Assembly: GCA_950096615.1 (NCBI GenBank) | Contig: CATNCP010000027.1 | Span: 1 to 40,355, forward strand | Source: an uncultured Kangiella sp. | Lineage (GTDB): Bacteria > Pseudomonadota > Gammaproteobacteria > Enterobacterales > Kangiellaceae | DNA: 40,355 nucleotides | Reading direction: 5' to 3' | In this document: positions 1-7,928 of the stretch, in pieces | How the letters are laid out: each line of letters begins with the position of its first letter | Numbering within the stretch: position 1 is the first letter of the stretch | Made by a program: the position numbers and the translations under genes | The notes under the pieces: model-generated | The model's database searches: none | The model's input: the letters and a program-made list of their open reading frames with translations, nothing else | What the model was told of the DNA's origin: nothing

Positions 1-252
1 CACCAACGTGAACTTGAACTGGTTAAAATACAACGTTCCGTCTCTCACGCTGTTGGGCAAGGAATTCACGTCAATGCAGGACATGGTTTGCACTACCATA
101 ATGTACAACCTATTGCGGCAATAAAAGAAATCGTTGAGCTTAATATTGGTCACGCCATTATTGGACGTGCATTATTCAGTGGGCTTGATGGTGCTGTTGC
201 CGAAATGAAGAAACTGATGGTGGAAGCACGTCAATGGCCATATTTGGCGTAG
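1..252 (+). CDS. pdxJ: Pyridoxine 5'-phosphate synthase, C-terminal part (partial)
   Basis: The reading frame is open at the left edge of the window and ends at the TAG at 250-252. The visible 83 residues carry the PdxJ C-terminal signature [10 protein letters not shown], then the helix and strand around [17 protein letters not shown] and a final EAR segment. PdxJ condenses 3-amino-2-oxopropyl phosphate with 1-deoxyxylulose 5-phosphate to make pyridoxine 5'-phosphate, the ring-closing step of vitamin B6 synthesis, in the cytoplasm. The deoxyxylulose phosphate substrate links it to the MEP pathway gene dxr further along. The last 19 bases overlap the start of acpS; pdxJ-acpS adjacency is a well known gammaproteobacterial arrangement and implies translational coupling. 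The identity is secure; the N-terminal part lies outside the window. Confidence 0.95.
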   Translation, partial: HQRELELVKIQRSVSHAVGQGIHVNAGHGLHYHNVQPIAAIKEIVELNIGHAIIGRALFSGLDGAVAEMKKLMVEARQWPYLA

Positions 253-617
253 GAACCGACATCGTAAAGCTCGAGCGCGTTGAACGATCGCTCTCGCGTC
301 ATGGCGACAAATTTGCTGAACGTATTTTGTCGTCATCGGAGCTTGAAGAGTATGCGCTAAAAAAGAATAAGGCGACTTTTCTGGCTAAGCGATTTGCTGC
401 GAAAGAATCTATCAGCAAAGCTCTCGGAACCGGAATGCGACAAGGGATTGACTTTAAACAACTCATTATTAGTAACGATGAGTTAGGTAAACCTTTTGTT
501 CAGCTGGAATCGCATGCCAAAGATTGGGCGGAGAAGCATCGCATCAATAGTATTCACTTAAGCATTAGTGATGAAAAGGATACAGCTATTGCTTTCACAG
601 TTGCCGAGCAACTTTAG
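234..617 (+). CDS. acpS: Holo-[acyl-carrier-protein] synthase
   Basis: This 127-residue protein has the usual AcpS length. It opens with [13 protein letters not shown], in which Asp9 is the magnesium ligand, and has the second signature [16 protein letters not shown] with Glu58. AcpS transfers 4'-phosphopantetheine from CoA to a serine of acyl carrier protein and so activates fatty acid synthesis; the fabZ and lpx genes in this window depend on acylated ACP. The ATG lies inside the 3' end of pdxJ, a 19-base overlap that suggests coupled translation. No alternative start is better placed, because the conserved GTDI motif begins seven residues in. Confidence 0.96.
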   Translation: MAIFGVGTDIVKLERVERSLSRHGDKFAERILSSSELEEYALKKNKATFLAKRFAAKESISKALGTGMRQGIDFKQLIISNDELGKPFVQLESHAKDWAEKHRINSIHLSISDEKDTAIAFTVAEQL

Positions 618-660
618 TTCAATCGTTAATTCACATCAATAAAGTTAGTAACATTGGTTT

Positions 661-963
661 ATGTTTATACGAGATGATCGCTCAAAGGTCAGCAAGCTAC
701 AGAACATTGACGCTGTATCTATGAAAGAGCTCGAACAAAGTTTGGAAACAAGTTCATTAACACAGGAAGAGTCTGAGCAACTGGGTGCGGAATTACCGGA
801 TTTGCCGTATCAAGATGAGCCAGTAATGTTAGGCTATGATAATGAGCCTGTGGTTGAGCGACAACCTAGTGGTCGGTGGGGAATATTTTTTGTGGTCACA
901 CTAACAATAGCTGCGTCACAGTTATTTGATGAATTCAATCAGTTCGTAACGCAGCTGTTCTGA
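661..963 (+). CDS. Small acidic protein with C-terminal membrane segment, unknown
   Basis: I do not recognise a family. The 100-residue product has a polar, Glu/Gln-rich first two thirds with several acidic stretches (SLTQEESEQLGAELPDLPYQDEP) and a hydrophobic segment at about residues 73-91 (GIFFVVTLTIAASQLF) followed by a short tail. This suggests a tail-anchored inner-membrane protein with most of its mass in the cytoplasm. It begins 43 bases after acpS on the same strand and could be co-transcribed. Upstream of the ATG I see no strong ribosome binding site, so the exact start is uncertain. It ends 15 bases before the convergent SDR gene. Reality of the gene is likely because no competing frame is open. 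Confidence 0.55.
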   Translation: MFIRDDRSKVSKLQNIDAVSMKELEQSLETSSLTQEESEQLGAELPDLPYQDEPVMLGYDNEPVVERQPSGRWGIFFVVTLTIAASQLFDEFNQFVTQLF

Positions 964-978
964 CTTATTCCCCAAGCT

Positions 979-1809
979 TTAGTCTAAAAATAAATCCTTT
1001 TGTATCTGTTCTTCAAACTCCGGATTGTAGGCATACTGGCTAAAGTCAGTAACTTTTGCCGCTTTCAGTACTTCTTCATCAATCAACCACAAGCCCGTAT
1101 AGTTATCGCTTGGGTGGGTTAATACCACATGGGCTGCATCGGCCATAATTTCAGGTTTACGGGCATAATTGAGAGTATCTTTGCTCCCAATGGCAAACTC
1201 GATAGCTGCAGTGGCGATATAGGTTTGGGGCCACAAAGTGTTGACGGCAATACCATAAGGTTTGAACTCAGCTGCCATGCCTTTGCTCAAAATGCTCATA
1301 CCGTATTTAGACAAGGTGTACGGACTAAAGTCTTTAAGCCACTTTTCTTGTAGGTTTACTGGCGGCGATAAGTTCAAAATATGTGGGTTATCGGATTGTT
1401 TTAAATAAGGTAGGGCATAGTGTGCTAAGCAATAAACGGCTCGTGAATTAATTTGTTGCATTAAGTCATAACGTTTAGGGGAAGTATTTTCGACCGTCGT
1501 TAGGCTGATAGCGCCTGCATTATTAATGACGGCATCAATTCGACCAAACTCTTCTCCGATGCGGTCACACAACTTTTTCACCTGTAACTCTTTACGGACA
1601 TCAAGCGCTACAGCAATAGCTTTGCCGCCAGCTTGTTCAACTTCTTCGGCTACCGTGTGAATGGTGCCCGGAAGTTTAGGGTGAGGCTTATCCGACTTGG
1701 CCGCGACAACAATTGTGGCGCCTTCTCTGGCAAATCGTAGGGCCATAGCACGACCGATACCTCGGCTAGCTCCGGTTATGATGATAACTTTGTCTTTCAA
1801 GCTAGGCAT
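979..1809 (-). CDS. SDR family NAD(P)-dependent oxidoreductase (HSDL2-like)
   Basis: This is a classical-fold short-chain dehydrogenase of 276 residues. The nucleotide-binding motif TGASRGIG lies at residues 12-19, NNAG at 96-99, a serine (Ser148) in the expected catalytic region, and Tyr164-x-x-x-Lys168 (YTLSK). The long insertion after the second strand (KSDKPHPKLPGTIHTVAEEV) and the NTLWPQ segment resemble the HSDL2/hydroxysteroid dehydrogenase-like subgroup, often linked to fatty-acid or CoA-ester metabolism; the real substrate is not evident. Its ATG overlaps the stop of the upstream glutathione peroxidase gene by one base (TAATG), so the two are translationally coupled. Family assignment is firm, substrate is not. 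Confidence 0.9.
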   Translation of the reverse strand: MPSLKDKVIIITGASRGIGRAMALRFAREGATIVVAAKSDKPHPKLPGTIHTVAEEVEQAGGKAIAVALDVRKELQVKKLCDRIGEEFGRIDAVINNAGAISLTTVENTSPKRYDLMQQINSRAVYCLAHYALPYLKQSDNPHILNLSPPVNLQEKWLKDFSPYTLSKYGMSILSKGMAAEFKPYGIAVNTLWPQTYIATAAIEFAIGSKDTLNYARKPEIMADAAHVVLTHPSDNYTGLWLIDEEVLKAAKVTDFSQYAYNPEFEEQIQKDLFLD

Positions 1810-2288
1810 TACAGCAACTTCCTTATTGCATCTTTTAAGGACTCAGGTTTGGTGACTGAGCCGAAGCGGTCAACAACCTTACCGTCTTTATCTACTAAGA
1901 ACTTAGTGAAGTTCCACTTTATCTTTTCAGAGCCTAAAAAGCCTGAGGCTTCTTTCTTAAGGTGTTGGTAAAGTGGGTGAGCTGAGTCACCATTGACATC
2001 AACTTTTTGGAACAGTGGGAATGATATGTTGAAGTTAAGGTCACAAAAGTCCTTAATTTCATTATCTGAGCCAGATTCTTGTTTACCAAATTGGTTGCAT
2101 GGAAAAGCTAAAACTTCGAAACCTTGGCCTGAAAATTCTTTGTAAAGGTTCTCTAGGCCTTCGTATTGTGGAGTGAAGCCGCAGGCACTGGCTGTGTTAA
2201 CAATCAGTAACACTTTTCCTTGGTAGTCGCTCAACGAAACTTCCTGACCGTTATTTAAAACTGCTGAGTAATCGTATATGGTAGACAT
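1809..2288 (-). CDS. Glutathione peroxidase family protein (thiol peroxidase, Cys type)
   Basis: The 159-residue protein begins MSTIYDYSAV and shows the three glutathione peroxidase signatures: NTASACGFTPQYEGL with the peroxidatic Cys36, AFPCNQFGKQE with Gln70, and KWNFTKFLV with Trp125. The active residue is cysteine, encoded as such, not selenocysteine; the second Cys64 in FPCNQFG is also typical, and many bacterial members use thioredoxin as reductant. It reduces hydrogen peroxide and lipid or organic hydroperoxides. The frame is open upstream as far as 2477, but the start at 2288 is preferred because it matches the family N-terminus and has GAGG about seven bases upstream. It is the first gene of a two-gene unit with the SDR gene and is divergent from the M28 peptidase. 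Confidence 0.94.
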   Translation of the reverse strand: MSTIYDYSAVLNNGQEVSLSDYQGKVLLIVNTASACGFTPQYEGLENLYKEFSGQGFEVLAFPCNQFGKQESGSDNEIKDFCDLNFNISFPLFQKVDVNGDSAHPLYQHLKKEASGFLGSEKIKWNFTKFLVDKDGKVVDRFGSVTKPESLKDAIRKLL

Positions 2289-2409
2289 GATTTTTCCTCG
2301 AGAGTGTCTTTCAGCTACTCTAGCCTTGGTGGTTGGGCCTGTCAATCCAGAGTGGATACCACTGTCGAGTGAACCAAAGCAATGAATCAATAACTTCAAA
2401 GAGAGTGCT

Positions 2410-3822
2410 ATGAAACTGAAACATATCCCTTTGGCGCTAGTAGCATCATGCCTACTAACTGTTAGCGCAATGGCCAAACAAGTTCCGAGTTTCGACGAAG
2501 ATGACCTTCAAGTCGCTGCACAACTTCGTGATCAGGCGTTAAAAAGTTCGCTAGATTATGACATCGTCGAATCATTAACGACTGAGGTTGGGCCAAGAAT
2601 GGCGGGTACACCTGGTGACGCCGCTGCAGTCAAGTGGGGCGTGGCTAAACTTGAAGAGTTAGGCTTTGATAAAGTTTGGACAGAGCCTGTAACCTTTCCG
2701 ACGTGGAAGCGTGGTGTGGAAACTGCTGAAGTGGTATCGCCGTATCCCCAACCTTTAGTGATCACGGCTTTAGGTTTCAGCGTTGGAACTTCAAAAGAAG
2801 GCTTAGCAGCTGAAATTATTCAGTTTGATGATTTGGAAGCCCTGTCGAAAGCTCCTGAAAATGCCGCTGATGGAAAAATCGTTTTTATTAAGAACCGCAT
2901 GGAGCGTGCGCGAGATGGTTCTGGTTATGGACCGGCGGTTGCTGCGAGGGGGCAAGGGGCGTCTGAAGCAGCTAAAAAAGGCGCTGTGGGCATTCTAATT
3001 CGCTCAATAGGTACAGACACAGACCGTATGGCTCATACTGGCGTCATGCGTTATGAGGAAGGCATTGAGAAGATTCCTGCGGCAGCCTTATCGGCGCCTG
3101 ATGCCGACTTACTTGAAAATATGATTCGCCGTGGTAAGCCGGTCACTGTTAAGATGACTATTGGCGCTAAAAATGGTGAAGAATATACAAGCCAAAATGT
3201 GATTGGTGAAATTACAGGCAGCGAAAAGCCTGAAGAGTACGTCATTATCGGTGCCCACTTAGATTCTTGGGACTTAGGAACAGGTGCTTTAGATGATGGT
3301 GCTGGCATAGGTATCACAACCGCTGCAGCAAAATTGATTATGGGTTTACCCGAGCGTCCAAAGCGTTCTATTCGTGTCATCATGTTTGCCAATGAGGAAC
3401 AAGGCCTAGTCGGTGGTAAAGCTTACGCAGAAGCTCACAAAGATAATATTAAGAATATCATTACGGCTGCTGAGTCTGACTTTGGTGCTGGTAAGATATG
3501 GCGTATCGACTCTAAGGTAAAAGAGGATGCGCTGCCTGCTGTAAAGCAAATGGCCAAGCTGATGGAGCCACTAGGCATCGCCTATGGTAATAATCAAGCT
3601 GGCGGTGGCCCAGACCTAATTCCACTACGGGGTAAAGGCATTTCAGTATTCTCATTACGTCAAGACGGTATGGACTACTTCGATTACCACCATACGCCTA
3701 ACGACACGCTGGATAAGATTGATCCTGAAGCGCTACGCCAAAATACAGCAGCTTATGTGATCTTTGCGTATTTGTCTGCGCAAATGAATGGTGATTTTGG
3801 TACTGGATTCCATCAAAAATAG
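2410..3822 (+). CDS. Secreted M28 family metallopeptidase (carboxypeptidase Q-like)
   Basis: The 470-residue protein starts with a signal peptide (MKLKHIPLALVASCLLTVSAMA, cleavage near residue 22), so it acts in the periplasm or outside. A PA-type insertion follows at about 110-250. The zinc peptidase core shows His283 and Asp285 in AHLDSWDLG, Asp295 in GALDDGAG, the Glu329-Glu330 pair in NEEQG, Asp357 in AESDFG and His427/428 in DYHHTPNDT: the full di-zinc ligand set of M28. The overall layout resembles plasma glutamate carboxypeptidase (PGCP/CPQ), an exopeptidase for dipeptides and peptides. GAGAG lies upstream of the ATG. It is divergent from the peroxidase gene and followed after 70 bases by the crotonase-like gene. 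Confidence 0.9.
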   Translation: MKLKHIPLALVASCLLTVSAMAKQVPSFDEDDLQVAAQLRDQALKSSLDYDIVESLTTEVGPRMAGTPGDAAAVKWGVAKLEELGFDKVWTEPVTFPTWKRGVETAEVVSPYPQPLVITALGFSVGTSKEGLAAEIIQFDDLEALSKAPENAADGKIVFIKNRMERARDGSGYGPAVAARGQGASEAAKKGAVGILIRSIGTDTDRMAHTGVMRYEEGIEKIPAAALSAPDADLLENMIRRGKPVTVKMTIGAKNGEEYTSQNVIGEITGSEKPEEYVIIGAHLDSWDLGTGALDDGAGIGITTAAAKLIMGLPERPKRSIRVIMFANEEQGLVGGKAYAEAHKDNIKNIITAAESDFGAGKIWRIDSKVKEDALPAVKQMAKLMEPLGIAYGNNQAGGGPDLIPLRGKGISVFSLRQDGMDYFDYHHTPNDTLDKIDPEALRQNTAAYVIFAYLSAQMNGDFGTGFHQK

Positions 3823-3892
3823 ATGAATCTATCTGCTCGGATGTGTTATCTTTTTGTATTATTAATACCGTTCAAAACAAAGAGGTCGTAAC

Positions 3893-4633
3893 ATGTCCGA
3901 GTTAGTCACTTCTCAGCTCGTTAATAATGTCCTACATATCGATTTTCATCGAGAAGATAAGAAAAATGCCCTAACGTCGGAAATGTACAGTGCTTTAACC
4001 TCGATTTTAGCTAAAGCAAAAAGCAATAATGAGGTTAATGTTGTCCTGTTCAAAGGTAGCGAGGGCTGTTTTTGCGCAGGCAACGATATTGCCGATTTCT
4101 TGCAACAGACGGTACTCGACGAAGGAAGCCCTGTTCTCAAGTTCTTACAAGAAGTGTCTACCTTTGATAAACCTATGGTAGCTGCTGTATCAGGACCTGC
4201 GGTAGGAATTGGGACGACACTGCTACTGCATTGTGACCTTGTTTACGCTACAGACAAAACATACTTTAGTTTGCCTTTTGTCGATTTAGGGTTGTGCCCT
4301 GAAGCAGGTTCTAGTTACTTATTACCCCGTCAATTGGGATATGTCCAAGCTGCGGAATTATTGTTGTTAGCAGAGCCATTTGACGCGGCAAAAGCGAAAG
4401 ACCTTGGAATCATTAATGATGTCGTTGATAGCGAAAGCTATTTTGAAGTAGCACAGGAAAAAGCAGAGAAACTCGCCAGAAAACCGGCCCATGCCTTAAG
4501 AGTGAGCCGACAATTACTACGCTCCAATTCAGGTCTTGTGAGTAAGGCTATTGAAAGAGAAGCTCGTAGCTTCTCAGAGCTTTTGGGTAGCGAAGAAGCT
4601 AAGTCAATTTTCAAGAAGTTCTTAGAAAAGTAA
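3893..4633 (+). CDS. Crotonase-fold protein, probable enoyl-CoA isomerase (PECI-like)
   Basis: The 246-residue protein has the crotonase oxyanion-hole segments CFCAGNDIADF (about 59-69) and SGPAVGIGTTLLLHCDLVYAT (100-120). By hand alignment with rat crotonase, the two hydratase glutamates (Glu144 and Glu164) are replaced by Thr109 and Phe129. A glutamate is present instead at Glu137 in LGLCPEAGSSYLLPR, closely matching the SPEGCSS segment of eukaryotic PECI/ECI2 and yeast Eci1, where that residue is the catalytic base. I therefore infer delta3-delta2-enoyl-CoA isomerase activity, used in beta-oxidation of unsaturated fatty acids; automatic annotation would probably say enoyl-CoA hydratase. 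The start is supported by AGAGGT seven bases upstream of the ATG. Confidence 0.88.
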   Translation: MSELVTSQLVNNVLHIDFHREDKKNALTSEMYSALTSILAKAKSNNEVNVVLFKGSEGCFCAGNDIADFLQQTVLDEGSPVLKFLQEVSTFDKPMVAAVSGPAVGIGTTLLLHCDLVYATDKTYFSLPFVDLGLCPEAGSSYLLPRQLGYVQAAELLLLAEPFDAAKAKDLGIINDVVDSESYFEVAQEKAEKLARKPAHALRVSRQLLRSNSGLVSKAIEREARSFSELLGSEEAKSIFKKFLEK

Positions 4634-4660
4634 CCATTGAATCAATAGCCATACTTAATG

Positions 4661-4701
4661 CTGGCGTTAGCTACTCCTGCTAAGTTGCGAGCTAACGCTA
4701 G
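4661..4701. repeat. Inverted repeat between convergent genes, possible terminator
   Basis: CTGGCGTTAGCT at 4661-4672 pairs with AGCTAACGCTAG at 4690-4701, 12 pairs with one G-T position and a 17-base loop. It lies between the end of the crotonase-like gene (+) and the DUF2897 gene (-), overlapping the latter's stop codon. There is no clear T-run on either side, so a bidirectional terminator or a 3'-end stabilising hairpin are both guesses. Confidence 0.45.
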
Positions 4702-4838
4702 TAATCATCCTCATCGTCTTTGTATGGTTTTGGTTTGACGCCCTTAGGAACTTTAAACTTATTGTTTCGTTTTAGAACAAACAGTGTTGCTCCAAGGATG
4801 AGGAAAATAAGTAGTGTTACTAAAATCGCTTCCCACAT
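4698..4838 (-). CDS. DUF2897 family small membrane protein
   Basis: This 46-residue gene is short enough to be missed by length-filtered gene calling. The protein has one N-terminal membrane helix (WEAILVTLLIFLILGATLFVL, residues 2-22) followed by a basic patch (KRNNKFKVPKGVKPKPY) and an acidic end (KDDEDDY). That pattern, including the lysine/proline stretch and terminal aspartates, matches DUF2897, a family of about 50-60 residues with no known function. AAAGGAG lies six bases before the ATG, and the gene begins ten bases after the stop of the M15 peptidase, so it is the last gene of the map-glnD-dap operon. I am confident that it is expressed and fairly confident of the family. Confidence 0.82.
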   Translation of the reverse strand: MWEAILVTLLIFLILGATLFVLKRNNKFKVPKGVKPKPYKDDEDDY

Positions 4839-4848
4839 AAATACTCCT

Positions 4849-5562
4849 TTAGTCGGTGCAAATATTGTAAACGTATTTTCTTGCTAAACTGTCAAGCCTT
4901 GAGGTGATTTGTTCTTTGCCACCTATCTCTTTTTGTCTTAATGTCTCTTTTAAAAACTCTACCGGGAACTCTTCTAGAGCTTTGCTTGCGATGGGCTCAT
5001 AACTAATATGCCATGGCTCACATGCGACGCCACCTTTGTCTTCTCGGTAAGGTTTAAAAAAACCAAACTTTTCAAGGTTATAATCCAGCCATTCGTCGAG
5101 GTTAGAGCAGGGTCCTTTTTCGTCAAACTCAGCTTCGGTTAGCTGAACGTCATAACCCTGGTCAATTGCTGCGGCGTCAAATACGTCAAAGTCTGTCCCC
5201 CAGTGGTGGCGGCTTGTGCCGGGAATTGCTGAGTAGTGCAAAATAGCATCCACACGCTCCTTAGGAGAAAGCTCGAAAGCATTGACGGTGGAGCCATCTC
5301 GAAGGTTTAATTCGACGTCATTATTGAATTTGTGATTCCAAATCTCAGCTTGCCGCTCAAAGCTACGGTAGCTACTGACAATCCTAAGCGGCACGCCATC
5401 CATTTCAGATTGACGAATCAGCTTGGCAATCGGAATCAAAACTTCATGATGGCACTGAAATTTCTGTCCAAGTAACTCGGTATTATTCTCAATATTGAGT
5501 AGGTGGTCCTGATTTAAGCCAATGAGCTGCTCAGGAGTCATCATGGAATTGTTAACGCTCAT
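4849..5562 (-). CDS. M15 family D-alanyl-D-alanine carboxypeptidase (VanY/LdcB type)
   Basis: The 237-residue protein carries the M15B zinc site: His119 and Asp126 in SRHHWGTDFDVFD (the SxHxxGxxxD motif) and His185 in CEPWHISYEP, preceded by the substrate-binding segment RIVSSYRSFERQAEIW (60-75). Such enzymes trim terminal D-alanine, or act as LD-carboxypeptidases, on peptidoglycan stem peptides. I see no signal peptide, so it may act in the cytoplasm on recycled muropeptides or be exported another way. It starts six bases after the dapE stop and ends ten bases before DUF2897. The operon supplies diaminopimelate for the same stem peptides, a suggestive context. The ribosome binding site is weak, consistent with coupling to dapE. 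Confidence 0.87.
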   Translation of the reverse strand: MSVNNSMMTPEQLIGLNQDHLLNIENNTELLGQKFQCHHEVLIPIAKLIRQSEMDGVPLRIVSSYRSFERQAEIWNHKFNNDVELNLRDGSTVNAFELSPKERVDAILHYSAIPGTSRHHWGTDFDVFDAAAIDQGYDVQLTEAEFDEKGPCSNLDEWLDYNLEKFGFFKPYREDKGGVACEPWHISYEPIASKALEEFPVEFLKETLRQKEIGGKEQITSRLDSLARKYVYNICTD

Positions 5563-5568
5563 ATAAAA

Positions 5569-6705
5569 TTACTTAGCCAATAGTTGCTTTAGTACGCTGT
5601 AATAAACATCAACCAATTTCTTTAAGTCGTCAATGTTGACGCACTCGTTGATCTGATGAATCGTTTTATTGACGGGACCAATCTCAACAACTTCAGCACC
5701 AGTTTTTGCAATAAACCGACCATCAGAAGTACCGCCACTGGTTAATGCCTGAGCATCAATGTTACAAGTTTCTTTAATCGCTTTCTTTGCGGCAGTAAGC
5801 AATCCTGCTTCAGGAGTTAAGAACGGTTCGCCATTGAGCTTCCAATTCAGCTCGTAATCAAGTTCGTGCTTATCCAAAATATCAATCACTCGCTGTTTTA
5901 ACCCGTCAGCAGTTGATTCAGTGGAGTAGCGGAAATTAAATTCAACGTACTTTTCACCAGGAATAACATTCGTGGCTGTTCCTGCGTTTTCAATCGCAAT
6001 CTGAAAACTGGTTGGAGGGAAAGAGTCGTTGCCATGATCCCAGTGTTCTGTTGTTAAAGCATTTAACGCTAGATAGGATTTATGAATCGCATTATCGGCT
6101 AAGTGAGGATAAGCAACGTGCCCCTGAGTTCCAAGGACCTTTAAAAAACCAGTCAAAGATCCACGACGACCGTTCTTGATAACGTCACCAAGCTTTTCGG
6201 TACTCGATGGTTCGCCAACAATACAGTAGTCAATAGGCTGCTTACGTTTCATGAGTTCTTCTACAACTCGAACCGTGCCATTAATAAACGGGCCTTCTTC
6301 ATCACTGGTGATGAGGTAGGCTATGGAGCCCTGATGATCCGGATAGTCAGCCACAAACTTATCGGTGGCTGCTATCATGGCTGCGAGACTGCCTTTCATA
6401 TCAGCTGCGCCGCGACCATGCAGGTATCCGTCTAACTCTGTTGCTTCGAACGGTGGCGTGTGCCAGTCCTCAAGGTTACCCGCCGGCACTACGTCCGTAT
6501 GACCCGCAAAAACAAAGACAGGGCCTTCAGTTTTCCCTTGTCGCACTGACCAGAAGTTTTGAGTATCTTCAAAGTCCATGATGTCATGTTCAAAACCTTG
6601 TTGGCCCAGTAATTCCATCATGAACTTTTGGCAACCAGCATCTATCGGTGTTACAGATTCTCGATTAATGAGGTTTTTCGCTAATGCTATAACGTCAGTG
6701 CTCAT
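5569..6705 (-). CDS. dapE: Succinyl-diaminopimelate desuccinylase
   Basis: At 378 residues it has standard DapE length. The M20 di-zinc site is visible: His69 and Asp71 in [11 protein letters not shown], Asp102 in [10 protein letters not shown], Glu136-Glu137 in TSDEEGP, a glutamate in VGEPSST and the late histidine in [18 protein letters not shown] is also diagnostic of DapE. The enzyme hydrolyses N-succinyl-LL-2,6-diaminopimelate to LL-diaminopimelate and succinate in the lysine and peptidoglycan pathway, two steps after DapD, whose gene is in the same operon. AAGGT upstream of the ATG supports the start. It follows the ArsC-like gene by nine bases; yffB-dapE adjacency is also conserved in enteric bacteria. 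Confidence 0.97.
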   Translation of the reverse strand: MSTDVIALAKNLINRESVTPIDAGCQKFMMELLGQQGFEHDIMDFEDTQNFWSVRQGKTEGPVFVFAGHTDVVPAGNLEDWHTPPFEATELDGYLHGRGAADMKGSLAAMIAATDKFVADYPDHQGSIAYLITSDEEGPFINGTVRVVEELMKRKQPIDYCIVGEPSSTEKLGDVIKNGRRGSLTGFLKVLGTQGHVAYPHLADNAIHKSYLALNALTTEHWDHGNDSFPPTSFQIAIENAGTATNVIPGEKYVEFNFRYSTESTADGLKQRVIDILDKHELDYELNWKLNGEPFLTPEAGLLTAAKKAIKETCNIDAQALTSGGTSDGRFIAKTGAEVVEIGPVNKTIHQINECVNIDDLKKLVDVYYSVLKQLLAK

Positions 6706-6714
6706 AGAGTTACC

Positions 6715-7059
6715 TTAACTAAAAATGGATTCGTATTGCTCAGGTTTGAAGCTCAAGTAAACGTCATTATCTTTGACTAATACCGGACGCTTGATAAGCG
6801 TCACTTTGTCTTTCATCAAGTCAATTGCTGAGTCGCGATCAATATTGTCTTTAATGGATTGATCGAGTGGACGCCAAGCAGTACTTCTTTTATTGAGCAA
6901 CTTCTCCCAACCAATGGCCTTATCCCAACTTTCTAACGTCGCGCGTTCAAGTGCGTTCTTGCGATAATCAATAAATTCATGTTCGATGTCTTGTGCTTCA
7001 AGCCACTTTATTGCTTTTCGAACCGTATCGCAGTTTGGGATGCCGTAAATCTTAACCAT
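6715..7059 (-). CDS. ArsC/Spx family reductase-like protein (YffB type)
   Basis: This 114-residue thioredoxin-fold protein has the YffB-type opening MVKIYGIPNCDTVRKAIKWL with a single active-site Cys10, followed by the conserved KRPVLV segment near the C-terminus where arsenate reductases have RPI/RPV. YffB is a member of the ArsC/Spx superfamily adjacent to dapE in many gammaproteobacteria; a glutathione-dependent thiol reductase role has been suggested, and I see nothing that links it to arsenic here. It lies between dapD (13-base gap) and dapE (9-base gap), so it is co-transcribed with them. Whether it helps succinyl-diaminopimelate metabolism is unknown. Confidence 0.9.
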   Translation of the reverse strand: MVKIYGIPNCDTVRKAIKWLEAQDIEHEFIDYRKNALERATLESWDKAIGWEKLLNKRSTAWRPLDQSIKDNIDRDSAIDLMKDKVTLIKRPVLVKDNDVYLSFKPEQYESIFS

Positions 7060-7072
7060 GCTAACCTCTGAA

Positions 7073-7903
7073 TTATGCTTGTTCTTTGCCTAAACGTAGG
7101 AGTTCATTAACGCTCGTTTTTGCACGAGTTTTGGCATCAACCTGCTTGACGATAACAGCACAGCTTAAACTGTATTTGCCACACTTAGATGGCAAACTAC
7201 CTGGTACCACGACTGAGCCTGCTGGAACGCGACCGTAAGTCACCTCGTCAGTTAAACGGTTATAAATTTTAGTGCTTTGCCCAATGAAAACGCCCATCGA
7301 CAATACAGCACCTTCTTCAACAATAACGCCTTCAACCACTTCTGAGCGTGCGCCGATAAAACAGTTATCTTCGATAATAGTAGGGCCAGCTTGTAATGGT
7401 TCTAATACGCCACCAATACCAGCGCCACCAGAAAGGTGAACATTTTTACCAATTTGGGCACAGGAGCCAACTGTTGCCCAAGTATCTACCATTGCGCCTT
7501 CGTCGATATAAGCACCAATGTTGGTATAGCTAGGCATTAACACCACATTTTTTGCGATGTAAGAGCCATGACGAGCGATTGCGTGTGGCACGACACGTGT
7601 ACCACCAGCTTTGAACTCTTCTTCGCTCATGCTTTGGTATTTCATTGGCACCTTATCGTAAAATTGTGCCAGATCAGTATCGATCACTTTGTTGTCATTT
7701 AAGCGAAACGATAATAAGACCGCTTTTTTAAGCCACTGATTAACCACCCAGTCGCCATCTTTTTTCTCTGCGACTCGAGCTTCGCCTGAGTCGAGTAAAT
7801 TTAAAGCTTCTGTAACGGCATCTTTTACTTCCGATGGAGCTGAACTGACCGACAGAGTATCTCTATTCTCAAAAGCTTGTTCGATAGTATTTTGTAACGA
7901 CAT
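7073..7903 (-). CDS. dapD: 2,3,4,5-tetrahydropyridine-2,6-dicarboxylate N-succinyltransferase
   Basis: The 276-residue protein matches the gammaproteobacterial DapD length (about 274). It has the N-terminal helical domain, then a left-handed beta-helix of hexapeptide repeats through about 110-235 ([40 protein letters not shown]) and the DapD-specific C-terminus [20 protein letters not shown]. It transfers succinyl from succinyl-CoA to tetrahydrodipicolinate, committing the pathway to the succinylated branch that DapE completes. It is a trimeric cytoplasmic enzyme. Position between glnD and yffB places lysine synthesis under the same transcript as nitrogen signalling. Confidence 0.97.
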   Translation of the reverse strand: MSLQNTIEQAFENRDTLSVSSAPSEVKDAVTEALNLLDSGEARVAEKKDGDWVVNQWLKKAVLLSFRLNDNKVIDTDLAQFYDKVPMKYQSMSEEEFKAGGTRVVPHAIARHGSYIAKNVVLMPSYTNIGAYIDEGAMVDTWATVGSCAQIGKNVHLSGGAGIGGVLEPLQAGPTIIEDNCFIGARSEVVEGVIVEEGAVLSMGVFIGQSTKIYNRLTDEVTYGRVPAGSVVVPGSLPSKCGKYSLSCAVIVKQVDAKTRAKTSVNELLRLGKEQA

Positions 7904-7928
7904 AACTGATCCTTTAACGTGATTTGAA

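Noticed and set aside
2174-2194. Selenocysteine at the peroxidase active site
   Set aside because: The codon at the active position reads as cysteine and no in-frame TGA occurs.
2289-2477. Extended start of the glutathione peroxidase frame, overlapping the M28 peptidase gene
   Set aside because: The family N-terminus and a GAGG ribosome binding site match the ATG at 2288, and the extension would run antisense into the peptidase signal peptide.
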